A stretch of 64,000 nt of DNA from Actinoallomurus vinaceus (GTDB taxonomy: Bacteria > Actinomycetota > Actinomycetes > Streptosporangiales > Streptosporangiaceae). The stretch covers positions 62,001 through 126,000 of the forward strand of contig NZ_BAABHK010000008.1 of assembly GCF_039542055.1 (NCBI RefSeq), given 5' to 3'. A model generated the notes under the pieces. The model ran no database searches. It was not told the DNA's origin and was given only the letters and a program-made list of their open reading frames with translations. This document shows positions 43,854 through 51,829 of this stretch, one piece after another. The translations under genes were made by a program, and so were the position numbers. Each line of letters starts with the position of its first letter. The stretch's first letter is position 1.

Positions 43854-44234
43854 GTGACCGAATCAAGGATGGATCCGCACGAAAAGGTCGCCCGGCTGGA
43901 ACAGGCGATCCGGGCCCGGCTGGAGGAGCTCGCGGAGGTCCTGCGGGGCCGTGGCCTGGCGGTACGCATCGGGACCAGTGCGTTGGTGGCCTGGAACCCG
44001 GCCGCATCGGCGACCGACGACCCTCGCGGACAAGCCATGAATCCCGGTCTGTCGCAGTACGTCGCCATCGCCCCGGACGGCGGATCGCTCAACTGGTACT
44101 GGTGCTGGACCGGCCCCACCCGTGACGCCCCGCTGGAGAGCGAGTACATGTGCCCGGCCGAGCAGATCGACCGGGCCGCCACCCTGATCGCCAAGGTCCT
44201 GCACGTCGACGAACCCGGCGAGAGTCGACCGTGA
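43854..44234 (+). CDS. Small conserved protein of unknown function
   Basis: The 126-residue soluble protein starts VTESRMDPHEKVARLEQAIRA, a charged helix. A mixed region with YVAIAPDGGSLNWYWCWTG follows, and then CPAEQIDRAATLIAKVLHV. I do not recognise a named family. GTG at 43854 has a strong GGAGG eight bases upstream. Its stop overlaps the next gene (GTGA). It is divergent from the broken XRE-TPR regulator, the usual neighbour of such small gene pairs in actinomycetes. Confidence 0.72.
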   Translation: MTESRMDPHEKVARLEQAIRARLEELAEVLRGRGLAVRIGTSALVAWNPAASATDDPRGQAMNPGLSQYVAIAPDGGSLNWYWCWTGPTRDAPLESEYMCPAEQIDRAATLIAKVLHVDEPGESRP

Positions 44235-44518
44235 CCGGCCCGGGGATACCGCGACTCGATGCTGAGGGCCGTACGGCGACGCCCTCCCCGCAGTCGTACG
44301 CCCAGGAACGCGACACACGCGTCGATTCCGCATTACCGCAGTCGTACGGGGTGGACACGGGTATGTGGCTCGCGCGGTTGCGGGCCGAGTTCCCCCGATG
44401 GGGCTTCCTCTTCGACCCGTGGAGATCGACCTGGGTGGCGGTCCGGGGTCGACACCAGATCGAGGTCGCGCCAACAGCGATCGCACTCCGCGACGCCCTA
44501 TACGCCCGACGCTCCTGA
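44231..44518 (+). CDS. Small conserved protein translationally coupled to the preceding gene
   Basis: The 95-residue product has a low-complexity N-terminus and then MWLARLRAEFPRWGFLFDPWRSTWVAVRGRH, a compact domain of unknown function. It begins at GTG 44231, overlapping the preceding stop by four bases. No motif identifies an activity. Co-expression suggests it works with the upstream protein. Confidence 0.65.
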   Translation: MTGPGIPRLDAEGRTATPSPQSYAQERDTRVDSALPQSYGVDTGMWLARLRAEFPRWGFLFDPWRSTWVAVRGRHQIEVAPTAIALRDALYARRS

Positions 44519-44589
44519 GCAAGCGCGATGACCTGCAGGGTCCGGCCTGCTGCTGGCCGTCCAAAAGCGGTGGCGGGCGTCTTGCCGGT

Positions 44590-45621
44590 TTAGAGAGGGA
44601 GTTCCCAGACGCGTACGGAGTCGACGTGGGCTGCGGCGATGACCACTGGGCCGCCGCCGAGTTCGGCCAGGCGGACGCCGAACGCCTTGCTGTCGTATTC
44701 GCGGAACGGCTCGCCGAGCAGTCGGCGCTCGGCGAGATCCCAGACGCAGATCGTGCCGTTCTTGGCGCCGGTGACGGCGACCGGACGGCCCATCACCGAG
44801 CCCGTGTCCAGGCAGGAGACGTCGCCATCGGGGAGGGCGAGCGGCTCGTCCCACTCGCCGGTTTCAGGATCGCCCAGCAGCAGGTTCTGCCCGCCCGCCG
44901 CCACGACACGCGTGCGGCCGTCCACGGAGGTCAGGGCGAAGTCGGTCAGTGTCTCGTCGAGATCATCGAATTCAGCGAGGGAACATTGTGCGTCGATGTC
45001 CCATACGAGCACCCCACCGTCGTGGCTGCCGGCCACCACGACCGGCCGATCCCCCAGCGTTCCCGCCGCGACGGCACTGCCGGCGCCTGACCCTGCGGCC
45101 AACTCCTCGACCTCGACCTGGAAGTCATAGGGCGAAGGCCGATCGGGCCCGGAATCGTCGAGCCCCTCATCGCCGTCGTATTCGGCGACCGACGGGTCCC
45201 ACAGTTGCACGTTCGTGAAGGACGAGCCTCCGACGACGAGCATTGAGCGTCCCCCGAGGTCGGCCCTGGCCGTGGAGTCCACGCCGCCCTCCTGCGCGGT
45301 CAGCCGCACCTTGCCGGACTGGAGGTCCCACATGGCGAAGCCCTGGTGGTCTCCGCCACCGCCGATCACGATCCGGCCGTCCACGACCGCGGCGCCGAGC
45401 GCGGTGAGTTCGGTGTAGTCGTAGTCCCCTTCCTCGTCTCCCCAGGGGTTGTCGAGCGGGTACTCCGTCCACAGATCGGTCGCCGGGTCCCAGGTACAGG
45501 CATGACGGCTGATGTCATGGGTGCCGACGAAAAGCAGTCGACCATCGAGGACGACGAGGTCGAAGTCGTGGATCTGGCCGCGGGGAGGCGAGCTGACGAT
45601 GATGGACCGGGCGGTGGGCAT
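44590..45621 (-). CDS. Beta-propeller (WD40-like) repeat protein
   Basis: The 343-residue protein contains repeated blades such as GFAMWDLQSGKVRLT, NVQLWDPSVAEYDG, GVLVWDIDAQCSLAEF, TICVWDLAERRLLGEP and SVRVWELPL at the end. It lacks a signal peptide, so a cytoplasmic scaffold role is likely. ATG 45621 has TAGGCT seven bases upstream, matching the leaderless pattern. No partner gene is evident. Confidence 0.82.
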   Translation of the reverse strand: MPTARSIIVSSPPRGQIHDFDLVVLDGRLLFVGTHDISRHACTWDPATDLWTEYPLDNPWGDEEGDYDYTELTALGAAVVDGRIVIGGGGDHQGFAMWDLQSGKVRLTAQEGGVDSTARADLGGRSMLVVGGSSFTNVQLWDPSVAEYDGDEGLDDSGPDRPSPYDFQVEVEELAAGSGAGSAVAAGTLGDRPVVVAGSHDGGVLVWDIDAQCSLAEFDDLDETLTDFALTSVDGRTRVVAAGGQNLLLGDPETGEWDEPLALPDGDVSCLDTGSVMGRPVAVTGAKNGTICVWDLAERRLLGEPFREYDSKAFGVRLAELGGGPVVIAAAHVDSVRVWELPL

Positions 45622-45628
45622 GCTCAGG

Positions 45629-45634
45629 AGCCTA
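45629..45634 (-). promoter_or_regulatory. Leaderless -10 box of the propeller gene (TAGGCT)
   Basis: TAGGCT on the minus strand is seven bases before the ATG at 45621. Confidence 0.5.
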
Positions 45635-45685
45635 AGGCGATGGCCGGTCTCGCAAGATCGCTTTCCAGATGATCTCGGTCGGGTC

Positions 45686-46129
45686 TCAGTGGTCCGTCAG
45701 CGGGGCGACTTCTCCCAGCGCCTCGACCAGTTGGGGCGGCAGCGGCGTGGTTCCCGACCCGTCGGAGGCGACCGCGACGTAGACGATGGAGCCGGTCGCG
45801 GTCGTCTCTCCGTCACGCTGAAAGGCGAAGTCGAGGGTGAAGCTCTTGCCGCCGATCCGGGCGGTGCTGATTATGACCTCCGGCCGGTCGTGGTAGCGGA
45901 TGGGGGCCTTCCAATCCAGGTCGACGTGTGCGACGTGCACATCGATCCCCATCCGCGACCAATCCGCGTACGGCAGGCCCCTGGCCTCGAAGAAGCCGTC
46001 CACCGCTTCGTCGACGTGGGCCAGGTACCACATGTTGAACATGACGCCCTGGCTGTCGATCTCGAAGAAGCGGGGGGTGACGCGGTGCACGAACACCGCG
46101 TCGTTCACCGCACCGGTCTGCGTGGTCAC
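45686..46129 (-). CDS. Acyl-CoA thioesterase (4HBT hot-dog family)
   Basis: The 147-residue protein has the 4HBT signature FFEIDSQGVMFNMWYLAHVDEA with the catalytic Asp region, then VHVAHVDLDWKAPIRYHD. It hydrolyses acyl-CoA thioesters and probably forms a tetramer. GTG at 46129 is chosen over an upstream in-frame ATG because CGGAG lies about seven bases before it and the protein then begins at the usual position. Its substrate is unknown. Confidence 0.88.
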   Translation of the reverse strand: MTTQTGAVNDAVFVHRVTPRFFEIDSQGVMFNMWYLAHVDEAVDGFFEARGLPYADWSRMGIDVHVAHVDLDWKAPIRYHDRPEVIISTARIGGKSFTLDFAFQRDGETTATGSIVYVAVASDGSGTTPLPPQLVEALGEVAPLTDH

Positions 46130-46302
46130 GATGGTCTCCGATCGTCGTGCACCAAGATGGCCTGGCGACACCTTGGCACAGACCGATCTTCGCCGGTTTG
46201 GTCAGTGCTCGCGTACACCCCCTGCGGGGCGGTGCAGCTCGGCATGGGGCAGGCGTGTGCCTCCACCCGCCGGAGGTCTTCGTCGCGACAGTCCTCGGGC
46301 AG

Positions 46303-46890
46303 TCAGTTCGCTATGACGGCCCGCCGGACGCAATCGCGGAGCAGGGTGCGGCGCTGTTCGTGTATCTCGTCCGGCTCCTGAGCGGTCGCCGCGTAGACGT
46401 TGCTAACGGGTGACCAGGCCATGGACATGGCGATGACCATGGCCATCACGTCGAACGGATCTCCCTGCCGCACCCGGCCGGCGGCTTGGGCTTCGGCGAT
46501 GGCATGCAGCTTGTGGTCGTCCATGCGGTCGTGGTCGTCGACGAGATGACCGGCCGGGCGGCGCTCCAGGCGCGCCCAGGTGGCCAGCCTGATCAGGTCC
46601 GGGCGGCGCAGGTACTCGTCGTAGAGGCGTACGGCCCAGTCCGCGAGGTCGTCGGCGTCGATCGGCACGACGTTCATGATCCGCTCCAGCGAGCCGAAGA
46701 AGATCGTGTCGAAGAGCTTCTCCTTGTTGCCGAAGTAGGCGTAGAGCTGCGCCTTGTTGGTGCGTGCGGCGGCCACGATCCGCTCGATGCGCGCCCCGGC
46801 GATCCCCTGCTGGGCGAACTCCTCGGTCGCCGCATCAAGGATGCGCTGGTAGGTCGCTGCTCCGCGCGCGGTCAGGGCCTGGTCTGCCAT
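46303..46890 (-). CDS. TetR-family repressor
   Basis: The 195-residue protein has an N-terminal HTH (ILDAATEEFAQQGIAGARIERIVAAARTNKAQLYAYFGNKEKLFDTIF) and a TetR_C-like helical ligand domain. The second ATG at 46890 is chosen because TAGGGT lies seven bases upstream (leaderless); an ATG two codons earlier also exists. It is divergent from a zinc alcohol dehydrogenase, and two palindromes between them should be its operators. Confidence 0.9.
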   Translation of the reverse strand: MADQALTARGAATYQRILDAATEEFAQQGIAGARIERIVAAARTNKAQLYAYFGNKEKLFDTIFFGSLERIMNVVPIDADDLADWAVRLYDEYLRRPDLIRLATWARLERRPAGHLVDDHDRMDDHKLHAIAEAQAAGRVRQGDPFDVMAMVIAMSMAWSPVSNVYAATAQEPDEIHEQRRTLLRDCVRRAVIAN

Positions 46891-46897
46891 GCCCATG

Positions 46898-46903
46898 ACC
46901 CTA
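46898..46903 (-). promoter_or_regulatory. TetR gene -10 box (TAGGGT)
   Basis: TAGGGT on the minus strand is seven bases before the ATG at 46890 and one base from operator O1, so bound repressor would block it. Confidence 0.5.
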
Positions 46904-46904
46904 T

Positions 46905-46924
46905 CAAACAGAACAGTCGGTTTG
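46905..46924. promoter_or_regulatory. TetR operator O1
   Basis: CAAACAGA-ACAG-TCGGTTTG is an 8-bp-arm palindrome with one mismatch. It lies beside the TetR -10 box and overlaps the candidate dehydrogenase -35 (TTGCTT, 46922-46927). Confidence 0.65.
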
Positions 46925-46953
46925 CTTGTGCGTCCGGACTGCCCTACCGTTGA

Positions 46954-46975
46954 TTAAACAGAACAGTCTGTTTAA
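46954..46975. promoter_or_regulatory. TetR operator O2
   Basis: TTAAACAGA-ACAG-TCTGTTTAA has perfect 9-bp arms. It covers the expected dehydrogenase transcription start (-10 TACCGT at 46945-46950) and touches the ribosome site AAGGAG. Confidence 0.75.
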
Positions 46976-46983
46976 GGAGTGCT

Positions 46984-48027
46984 ATGCGAACCACTGTCGG
47001 CTGGCAGCTGGACGGATCGACGGCGACGCTACAGCGCACACCCCTGAAGCGCCGTGATCTGCGTCCGGACGACCTCGCGGTCCGGGTCGATTACTGCGGT
47101 GTCTGCCACACGGATCTGCATGTCCTCGGCAGCCATGACGGCGAAGGGGGGCCTCCCCTGGTGCCGGGGCACGAGTTCACGGGCGTGGTGACCGAGACCG
47201 GATCCGGCGTCACCCGCTTCTCCGCCGGTGATCCCGTCGCGATCGGCAACATCGTCGATTCCTGCGGCGAGTGCGCCATGTGCCGGGCCGGTCAGGAGAA
47301 CTACTGTCACGCCTTTCCGACCCTGACCTACGGCGGTGCCGACCGGCAGGACGGAACGACCACCCTGGGCGGCTACTCCCGCGAGTACGTGGTCCGCGAC
47401 CGGTTCGCCTATCCGCTTCCCGCGGGCCTGGATCCGGCCGCCGCCGCACCTCTGCTCTGCGCCGGGATCACCGTCTGGGAACCCCTTCGCGCCTTGGGCG
47501 TGGGCCCGGGCAGCAGGGTGGCCGTGGCGGGGTTGGGCGGGCTGGGCCATCTGGCGGTCAAGATGGCCGTGGCGCTCGGCGCCGACACCTCGGTCATCAG
47601 CCGTTCACCCGGCAAGGCGGACGACGTGCGCCGGCTCGGCGCTCACGCGCTCATCGTGTCCACGGACCCGGAACAGATGGCTGCGGCCCGCAACCGGTTC
47701 GACGTCGTCATTGACACCATTTCCGCCCCCCACGACCTCGGTCCGTATCTGCGGCTCGTCGCCATGGACGGCACGCTCAGTCACCTGGGGCACCTGGAGC
47801 CCGTCACCGTCGAGGTCATGGACCTGCTCGTGGGGCGCAAGAAACTCAGCTCCGCGGGGAGCGGAGGCCGGCCCGCGACCGCGGCCATGCTGGCCTTCTG
47901 CGCCGACAAGGGCATCACCGCCGACATCGAACTGCTCCCTTCGGCTCTGGTGAACGAGGCTCTCGACCGTCTCCGGCGCAACGATGTCCGCTACCGCTTC
48001 GTACTCGACATGTCCGACCTCGACTGA
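46984..48027 (+). CDS. Zinc-dependent alcohol dehydrogenase (MDR family)
   Basis: The 347-residue protein has catalytic-zinc ligands in DYCGVCHTDLHVLG and PGHEFTGVV, structural-zinc cysteines in CGECAMCRAGQENYCH, and the nucleotide-binding loop VAGLGGLGHLAVKMA. The pattern is that of the cinnamyl/YahK-type branch of NAD(P)-dependent dehydrogenases acting on aldehydes. AAGGAG is eight bases before the ATG. It is controlled by the divergent TetR through two operators. A terminator (repeat copy A) starts five bases after its stop. Confidence 0.92.
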   Translation: MRTTVGWQLDGSTATLQRTPLKRRDLRPDDLAVRVDYCGVCHTDLHVLGSHDGEGGPPLVPGHEFTGVVTETGSGVTRFSAGDPVAIGNIVDSCGECAMCRAGQENYCHAFPTLTYGGADRQDGTTTLGGYSREYVVRDRFAYPLPAGLDPAAAAPLLCAGITVWEPLRALGVGPGSRVAVAGLGGLGHLAVKMAVALGADTSVISRSPGKADDVRRLGAHALIVSTDPEQMAAARNRFDVVIDTISAPHDLGPYLRLVAMDGTLSHLGHLEPVTVEVMDLLVGRKKLSSAGSGGRPATAAMLAFCADKGITADIELLPSALVNEALDRLRRNDVRYRFVLDMSDLD

Positions 48028-48031
48028 ACGC

Positions 48032-48088
48032 GGGTGCATGAATGAGGGGCCCGGCGTGTGCGCGGGCCCCTCGGATGATGCGAATCGG
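48032..48088. repeat. Terminator repeat, copy A
   Basis: This 57-bp sequence contains GGGGCCCGGCGTGTGCGCGGGCCCC (a hairpin) followed by TCGGATGATGCGAATCGG. It is nearly identical to copies B (50005-50086) and C (52000-52085). It sits just after the alcohol dehydrogenase and probably terminates it. Unlike B it does not carry clpB codons. Confidence 0.8.
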
Positions 48089-48091
48089 CTC

Positions 48092-48226
48092 CGGCGGCGA
48101 TGTGCGACAGCGCCTCCAGCAGCGCGGGCCGGTCCTCGGTGGCGAGCTTGCCACCGATCTTCTCCTCGAAGACCTTCAGGCAGATCGGATCAAGGGCGTC
48201 GTGCTGCCGCTCATCTTGATCGGATG
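48092..48226 (-). pseudogene. C-terminal remnant of a regulator-like gene
   Basis: On the minus strand an open segment reads DPICLKVFEEKIGGKLATE then DRPALLEALSHIAAG. It resembles the last helix of MarR-type regulators. There is no start codon or N-terminal domain, and the frame runs straight into terminator copy A. It looks like a truncated gene end. Confidence 0.35.
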
Positions 48227-48298
48227 GTCTGCCGTTGTCTGGCCGGGATGCTAGGAACTACCCGTTGGTTGATCTTTCCGGACGGAGTGCGCGTTCCT

Positions 48299-49861
48299 AT
48301 GACGGACGGACCGAAGACCTCTGAGCTCTCCGAGATCCTGCGTGAGATGTGCACACAGATCGCCGGGAGGGCGCCGGAAGGCTGGCTGCGGGCGACGGTG
48401 AATGGTTTTGTCGACAAGCAGGGCGTCGGGCTTGCTCGTGTGTCGTACAGGCTGGCCGCCGGTGACGAATATGCCGTCGACGTGGATCTACGGCGCGGCC
48501 TGCGCCGGGCGTACAGGGTGTCAGGTGCCTCAGAACAGGGCCTGAGCATCGAGCTGACCGTCGATGCCTCCGGAAGGTTCGAGGCGGTCACCGGGCGCGG
48601 GGTGAGCAGGGTGAGCCATCCCAAACGCGGCTTCCTGTACGTGCCCGAACCTGAAACTCTCCCGCCCGACCCCGGGGATGAGCAGGACGGGCCCGTGAAC
48701 CCCACACCGGCGGGCGACCCGGAGGAGGCCGTCCGGCTGCTGCGGGAGTACCTCAGGCGGCGAGCCGAGCTCCTTGGCGGCATGCTGGACGTCGACCCCT
48801 CCGGCATACTGCCCGACCCGCCGCCCGCCGCAGGGCTGGAGGAGATGGAGGGCAGGCTGAACGTGGCGCTTCCGGCAGACCTGCGCGCGTTGTACGGCGT
48901 GGCCGACGGCGATGGGCAAGCCGGGCTCTTCGGGCGACTGTCGTGGTGGATGGATGCGTCGGGAGTGGCCGCGGTGCATGGAGGTGACCGCCATTGGGCA
49001 CCGCGCGGCTGGCGAGACCGGCCTTTCCGGCCCTTCGTCCACGACGCCGACCCTCCCGGGACGGTCCGGCGGTCAGTGGATCGGCGCGGTTGGATCCCGT
49101 TCGTGATCGGCACCGACGGCAACTACCTCGCGGTGGACATGGACCCGGCCAGTGGGGGCCGGCCCGGGCAGGTCATCCGCATCGGCCCCGACTACCACCA
49201 CGGCCCCACATATGTCGCCGACTCGGTGACGACCCTGCTCCGCCGCCATGTGGACGCACTCGCGCGCGGCGACCACCGGATCGGCGAGGACGGCGGCCTG
49301 TGGATCGACGTGCCGGAACCGCACAAGGGCGCAGGCACACACCTCCAGACGCTGCGGGTGACCGAAGGTGGCGAAGCCGACCTCCAACTCGCACGCCAGG
49401 CCCCGTTCTTGCGTGCGGTGGAACTGTCCCGCTGCCGATCCGCCGACCTCACGGCGCTACGTGAGGCTCCGGTCGAGACGCTCGACATCGATCTCAAGAC
49501 GATCGACCTGGCCCCGCTGGCCGGCCACCCGACCCTGCGGGCCGTGACTCTGACCACGCCTCACCCCGTTGACCTGGGCCCGCTTCGCACCCTTCCCCAC
49601 CTGGAGGGACTGGATCTGTCCCGCGCGTCCACCCGCGGCATCCAGGCGGTCGCCGAGCTGGAGGGATTGCTGTACCTGGCGCTGCGCTATGAGCAGTGGC
49701 AGGAGCTGTGGTCGCACATTGATCGGATGCCTGCGCTCGCGGCTGCGTTGCTGGCCGGCAAGGCTCCGTACGACCAAGTCGCCGAGTGGATGGCCCAGTT
49801 CAACGCCCGTACCGTTGACCGGCGCCCTACCGCCCAGCGAATCCATCACGGCCATCGATGA
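48299..49861 (+). CDS. SUKH (SMI1/KNR4) protein with N-terminal domain and C-terminal leucine-rich repeats
   Basis: Residues 1-115 form a beta-rich domain I cannot name. Residues 175-315 are SUKH-like: GLEEMEGRLNVALPADLRALYG, DGDGQAGLFG, then PFVIGTDGNYLAVDMDP and GPDYHHGPTYVADSV. Residues 370-465 are leucine-rich repeats (ETLDIDLKTIDLAPL, AVTLTTPHPVDLGPLRTL, EGLDLSRAST). SUKH proteins are typical immunity proteins of polymorphic toxins and also protein-interaction modules. ATG 48299 is chosen; GTG 48287 and ATG 48248 are in-frame alternatives. The gene occupies a cassette bounded by terminator copies A and B. Confidence 0.75.
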   Translation: MTDGPKTSELSEILREMCTQIAGRAPEGWLRATVNGFVDKQGVGLARVSYRLAAGDEYAVDVDLRRGLRRAYRVSGASEQGLSIELTVDASGRFEAVTGRGVSRVSHPKRGFLYVPEPETLPPDPGDEQDGPVNPTPAGDPEEAVRLLREYLRRRAELLGGMLDVDPSGILPDPPPAAGLEEMEGRLNVALPADLRALYGVADGDGQAGLFGRLSWWMDASGVAAVHGGDRHWAPRGWRDRPFRPFVHDADPPGTVRRSVDRRGWIPFVIGTDGNYLAVDMDPASGGRPGQVIRIGPDYHHGPTYVADSVTTLLRRHVDALARGDHRIGEDGGLWIDVPEPHKGAGTHLQTLRVTEGGEADLQLARQAPFLRAVELSRCRSADLTALREAPVETLDIDLKTIDLAPLAGHPTLRAVTLTTPHPVDLGPLRTLPHLEGLDLSRASTRGIQAVAELEGLLYLALRYEQWQELWSHIDRMPALAAALLAGKAPYDQVAEWMAQFNARTVDRRPTAQRIHHGHR

Positions 49862-50004
49862 CCCGGCACACCGGTTCCGTTGCCGCCAAGCCCGCTGATC
49901 TGGCGGGTGTCACGCCGAGATCGCGGCACGGGTTGCTGGTGGCCGGGCGACGGCGAGGGCCTGTGGCGGGTCGAGTTCCTCATCGCCGAGCGCCGGGAAA
50001 TCGC
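49862..50004 (+). other. Possible gene remnant before terminator copy B
   Basis: One frame reads CWWPGDGEGLWRVEFLIAERR into copy B and looks like a protein end without a start. It may be a decayed gene. No start codon or intact domain was found. Confidence 0.25.
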
Positions 50005-50086
50005 GGGTGCATCGTTGAGGGGCCCGGCTTGTGCGCGGGCCCTTCGGTGATGAGAATCGGGTCAGCTGACGGTGACGGCTGGCTTG
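50005..50086. repeat. Terminator repeat, copy B, with duplicated clpB 3' end
   Basis: The 57-bp terminator unit is followed by GTCAGCTGACGGTGACGGC and then TGGCTTG. This matches the last eight or so codons and stop of clpB (at 52058-52085) with one difference in the first 26 bases. It lies between two convergent genes and can terminate both. Confidence 0.85.
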
Positions 50087-50093
50087 CGACCGC

Positions 50094-51725
50094 TCATTCG
50101 ATCAGGTCGCAAAGGCCGGGTGCCAGCTCATCATCGATTAGGTTTAGCGCGCTTTCAGCCTTGGCCGCCAATATCAGTGGGTGCGTGCCGTCGACGATAT
50201 GTGCGTGAGTTATGCGATCCAAGGCGGCTCCCACGAGTGGTGCCGTGACTCGGAGGGTCGCCGTGAGGGCGACACCTCCGATCGAGCCGCCGTGCAACAC
50301 GATGTTGCGGCTTCGATAGAGCCGCCGTAGTGAAACTTCGACGTAGAACCGGACTCGACCGAGCACCTGGCGTCGGTTTGCCAGCAGCTCTTTCATCCGT
50401 ACGACGGCCGCGGTGTCGCTCGGCGTACGCCAGGAGCGATCGAGCGGAAGGTAACCGTGCACCTGGATCTCGTCCGCGATGAGAGCCGCGCGTTCCCGGT
50501 TGGTCTCGCAGGCGGAGAGCCGCTGCGTCAGGTCTGTTCCCGTCGCTTCCCGAACTCGATACGACAGGGCGGTTAGCTCCGCCCGTGGCCACGAGCAGGT
50601 GACGAGTGCGGCGGCGCGTGAGGCGGCGACCACCTTTTCTCGCTCATCGGGGTCCCGGGCCTCGGTCAGCAGGGACTCTAGCGCTGCCCAACCGCCGGCG
50701 ACGGCTGGGGCGAGCGGGCCGTCGTTCAGGCCAGAGGCGATTTCCAAAGCATCGTCGATGGGGCTCCGTGCCTGCTCGGCGAAGCGTTGCACGTCTTGAG
50801 CGATCGAATAGAGTCTTCGCTCGGCTGCCAGCGAGAGCACCTGTGCTCGCCGGCCGGGTCTTGACAGCGGCACGCGTTCGTCCTCGATGAGTACTTCACC
50901 GAGCGGTACCACCCCAGTGCCCGTCGCCGCGAAGCGAGCTCGTGCCTGTAGTCGCTCGACAAGGTCATAGGCGATCTCGACGGCGCGTTCCGCGTCGCGA
51001 GCTTCGATTTCGTACCATAGTGCGCCGATGATCTGCTGCCTGGATGAGTCCCAACGGGCATTTTCCATCGCCTTCACGGCATCGACGGCAGGAACCCAAT
51101 TAGGCAGGTGTGTGGCGATCTTCTCGTAATCCTGAAGAGCGCGGAACGGAACGGTGATTTTCCAGGTCCGAGGAGATTGATTCAGTAAGGCGGCGGCTTC
51201 GCTGATCAGGTCGGTCGCGGCAAGGTGTTCTCGTCCATCGCGGATCCAGCGTTGCAAGCCGGCAAAACTATGTCCGCTGTCGAGTAGGTGCGCGGCGACT
51301 GCTCGGGCCACACGCTCAGGCCTCGGTGGATCCGTCGTGGTGACACAAGACGCCCACCGGGCGAGGTATCCGGGGCGAGCTGTGTCGATGAGGTACCGCA
51401 GTCGCCGACGGCCATCGCTGGCAACGGTCAACGAGCTCTGCAACACCTCACGTAATTCTCGGCGAAACGCTGGTGAGCCGACCGCAGGATCGTCCCCGAG
51501 GATCCGCTCCATGGCGTGTCGCTGCCAGTCGACCGCTGCTTGGGCCAGCACCTTGCGGGGGACCCATGCGCCGGCCTCGTGTAGCTCGTCGAGTGCGAGA
51601 AAGGTACCGATGTCCCAGAGTCGGCGTGACCATGGGGCCTTCGCGGTGGTGAAATCCTTGATCCGGGTCGCCACATGTCGCGAGTAGGCGGACGTGGGAT
51701 CCTGGCCGATGGGGGGTGTGGACAT
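50094..51725 (-). CDS. Large protein with C-terminal HEPN-like motif, candidate RNase effector
   Basis: The 543-residue, mostly helical, soluble protein has no family I can name over most of its length. The C-terminal part contains LYRSRNIVLHGG. RNIVLH (473-478) fits the R-x4-H catalytic motif of HEPN ribonucleases and the 'RN-x-VHGG' form seen in Apea-like HEPN domains. The following helices (THPLILAAKAESALNLIDDEL) fit that domain too. HEPN proteins are common in toxin-antitoxin and phage-defence systems. The ATG has AAGG six bases upstream. A three-hairpin RNA region (51750-51823) precedes it. It occupies a cassette bounded by terminator copies B and C. Fold and activity are inference. Confidence 0.6.
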   Translation of the reverse strand: MSTPPIGQDPTSAYSRHVATRIKDFTTAKAPWSRRLWDIGTFLALDELHEAGAWVPRKVLAQAAVDWQRHAMERILGDDPAVGSPAFRRELREVLQSSLTVASDGRRRLRYLIDTARPGYLARWASCVTTTDPPRPERVARAVAAHLLDSGHSFAGLQRWIRDGREHLAATDLISEAAALLNQSPRTWKITVPFRALQDYEKIATHLPNWVPAVDAVKAMENARWDSSRQQIIGALWYEIEARDAERAVEIAYDLVERLQARARFAATGTGVVPLGEVLIEDERVPLSRPGRRAQVLSLAAERRLYSIAQDVQRFAEQARSPIDDALEIASGLNDGPLAPAVAGGWAALESLLTEARDPDEREKVVAASRAAALVTCSWPRAELTALSYRVREATGTDLTQRLSACETNRERAALIADEIQVHGYLPLDRSWRTPSDTAAVVRMKELLANRRQVLGRVRFYVEVSLRRLYRSRNIVLHGGSIGGVALTATLRVTAPLVGAALDRITHAHIVDGTHPLILAAKAESALNLIDDELAPGLCDLIE

Positions 51726-51749
51726 GAAGGCCTTGTCTTCGGAAATAAC
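51726..51749 (-). promoter_or_regulatory. Short spacer between terminator-like hairpin and HEPN gene
   Basis: The minus strand reads GTTATTTCC directly after hairpin H3 and then AAGACAAGG, which includes the ribosome site. Read-through of H3 would be needed to express the gene from the upstream promoter. Confidence 0.4.
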
Positions 51750-51823
51750 GAGGGCGCGACCTGTAAGGTCGCGCCCTCAGGGGCCATAGGCCCCGGGTTA
51801 GCTCCTCAGTCGCCTCAGCGACT
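51750..51823 (-). ncRNA. Three-hairpin structured RNA upstream of the HEPN gene
   Basis: On the minus strand three consecutive hairpins can be drawn. H1 is AGTCGC-TGAG-GCGACT (51808-51823). H2 is GGGGCC-TAT-GGCCCC (51780-51794). H3 is a perfect 12-bp stem GAGGGCGCGACC with loop TTACA (51750-51778), followed by GTTATTT as in intrinsic terminators. CTGAGG occurs three times. TATCGT (51830-51835) is placed so that transcription would start at H1. It could be a small RNA of about 75 bases or an attenuator. No Rfam family is recognised. Confidence 0.5.
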
Positions 51824-51829
51824 AAGTAC

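Noticed and set aside
51206..51500. Idea of a Cas13-like effector, because further R-x4-H strings (RAVAAH, RDGREH) occur in the HEPN-like protein
   Set aside because: These extra matches are not in a HEPN-like helical context and are expected by chance. No CRISPR repeats are nearby and the protein is too small.
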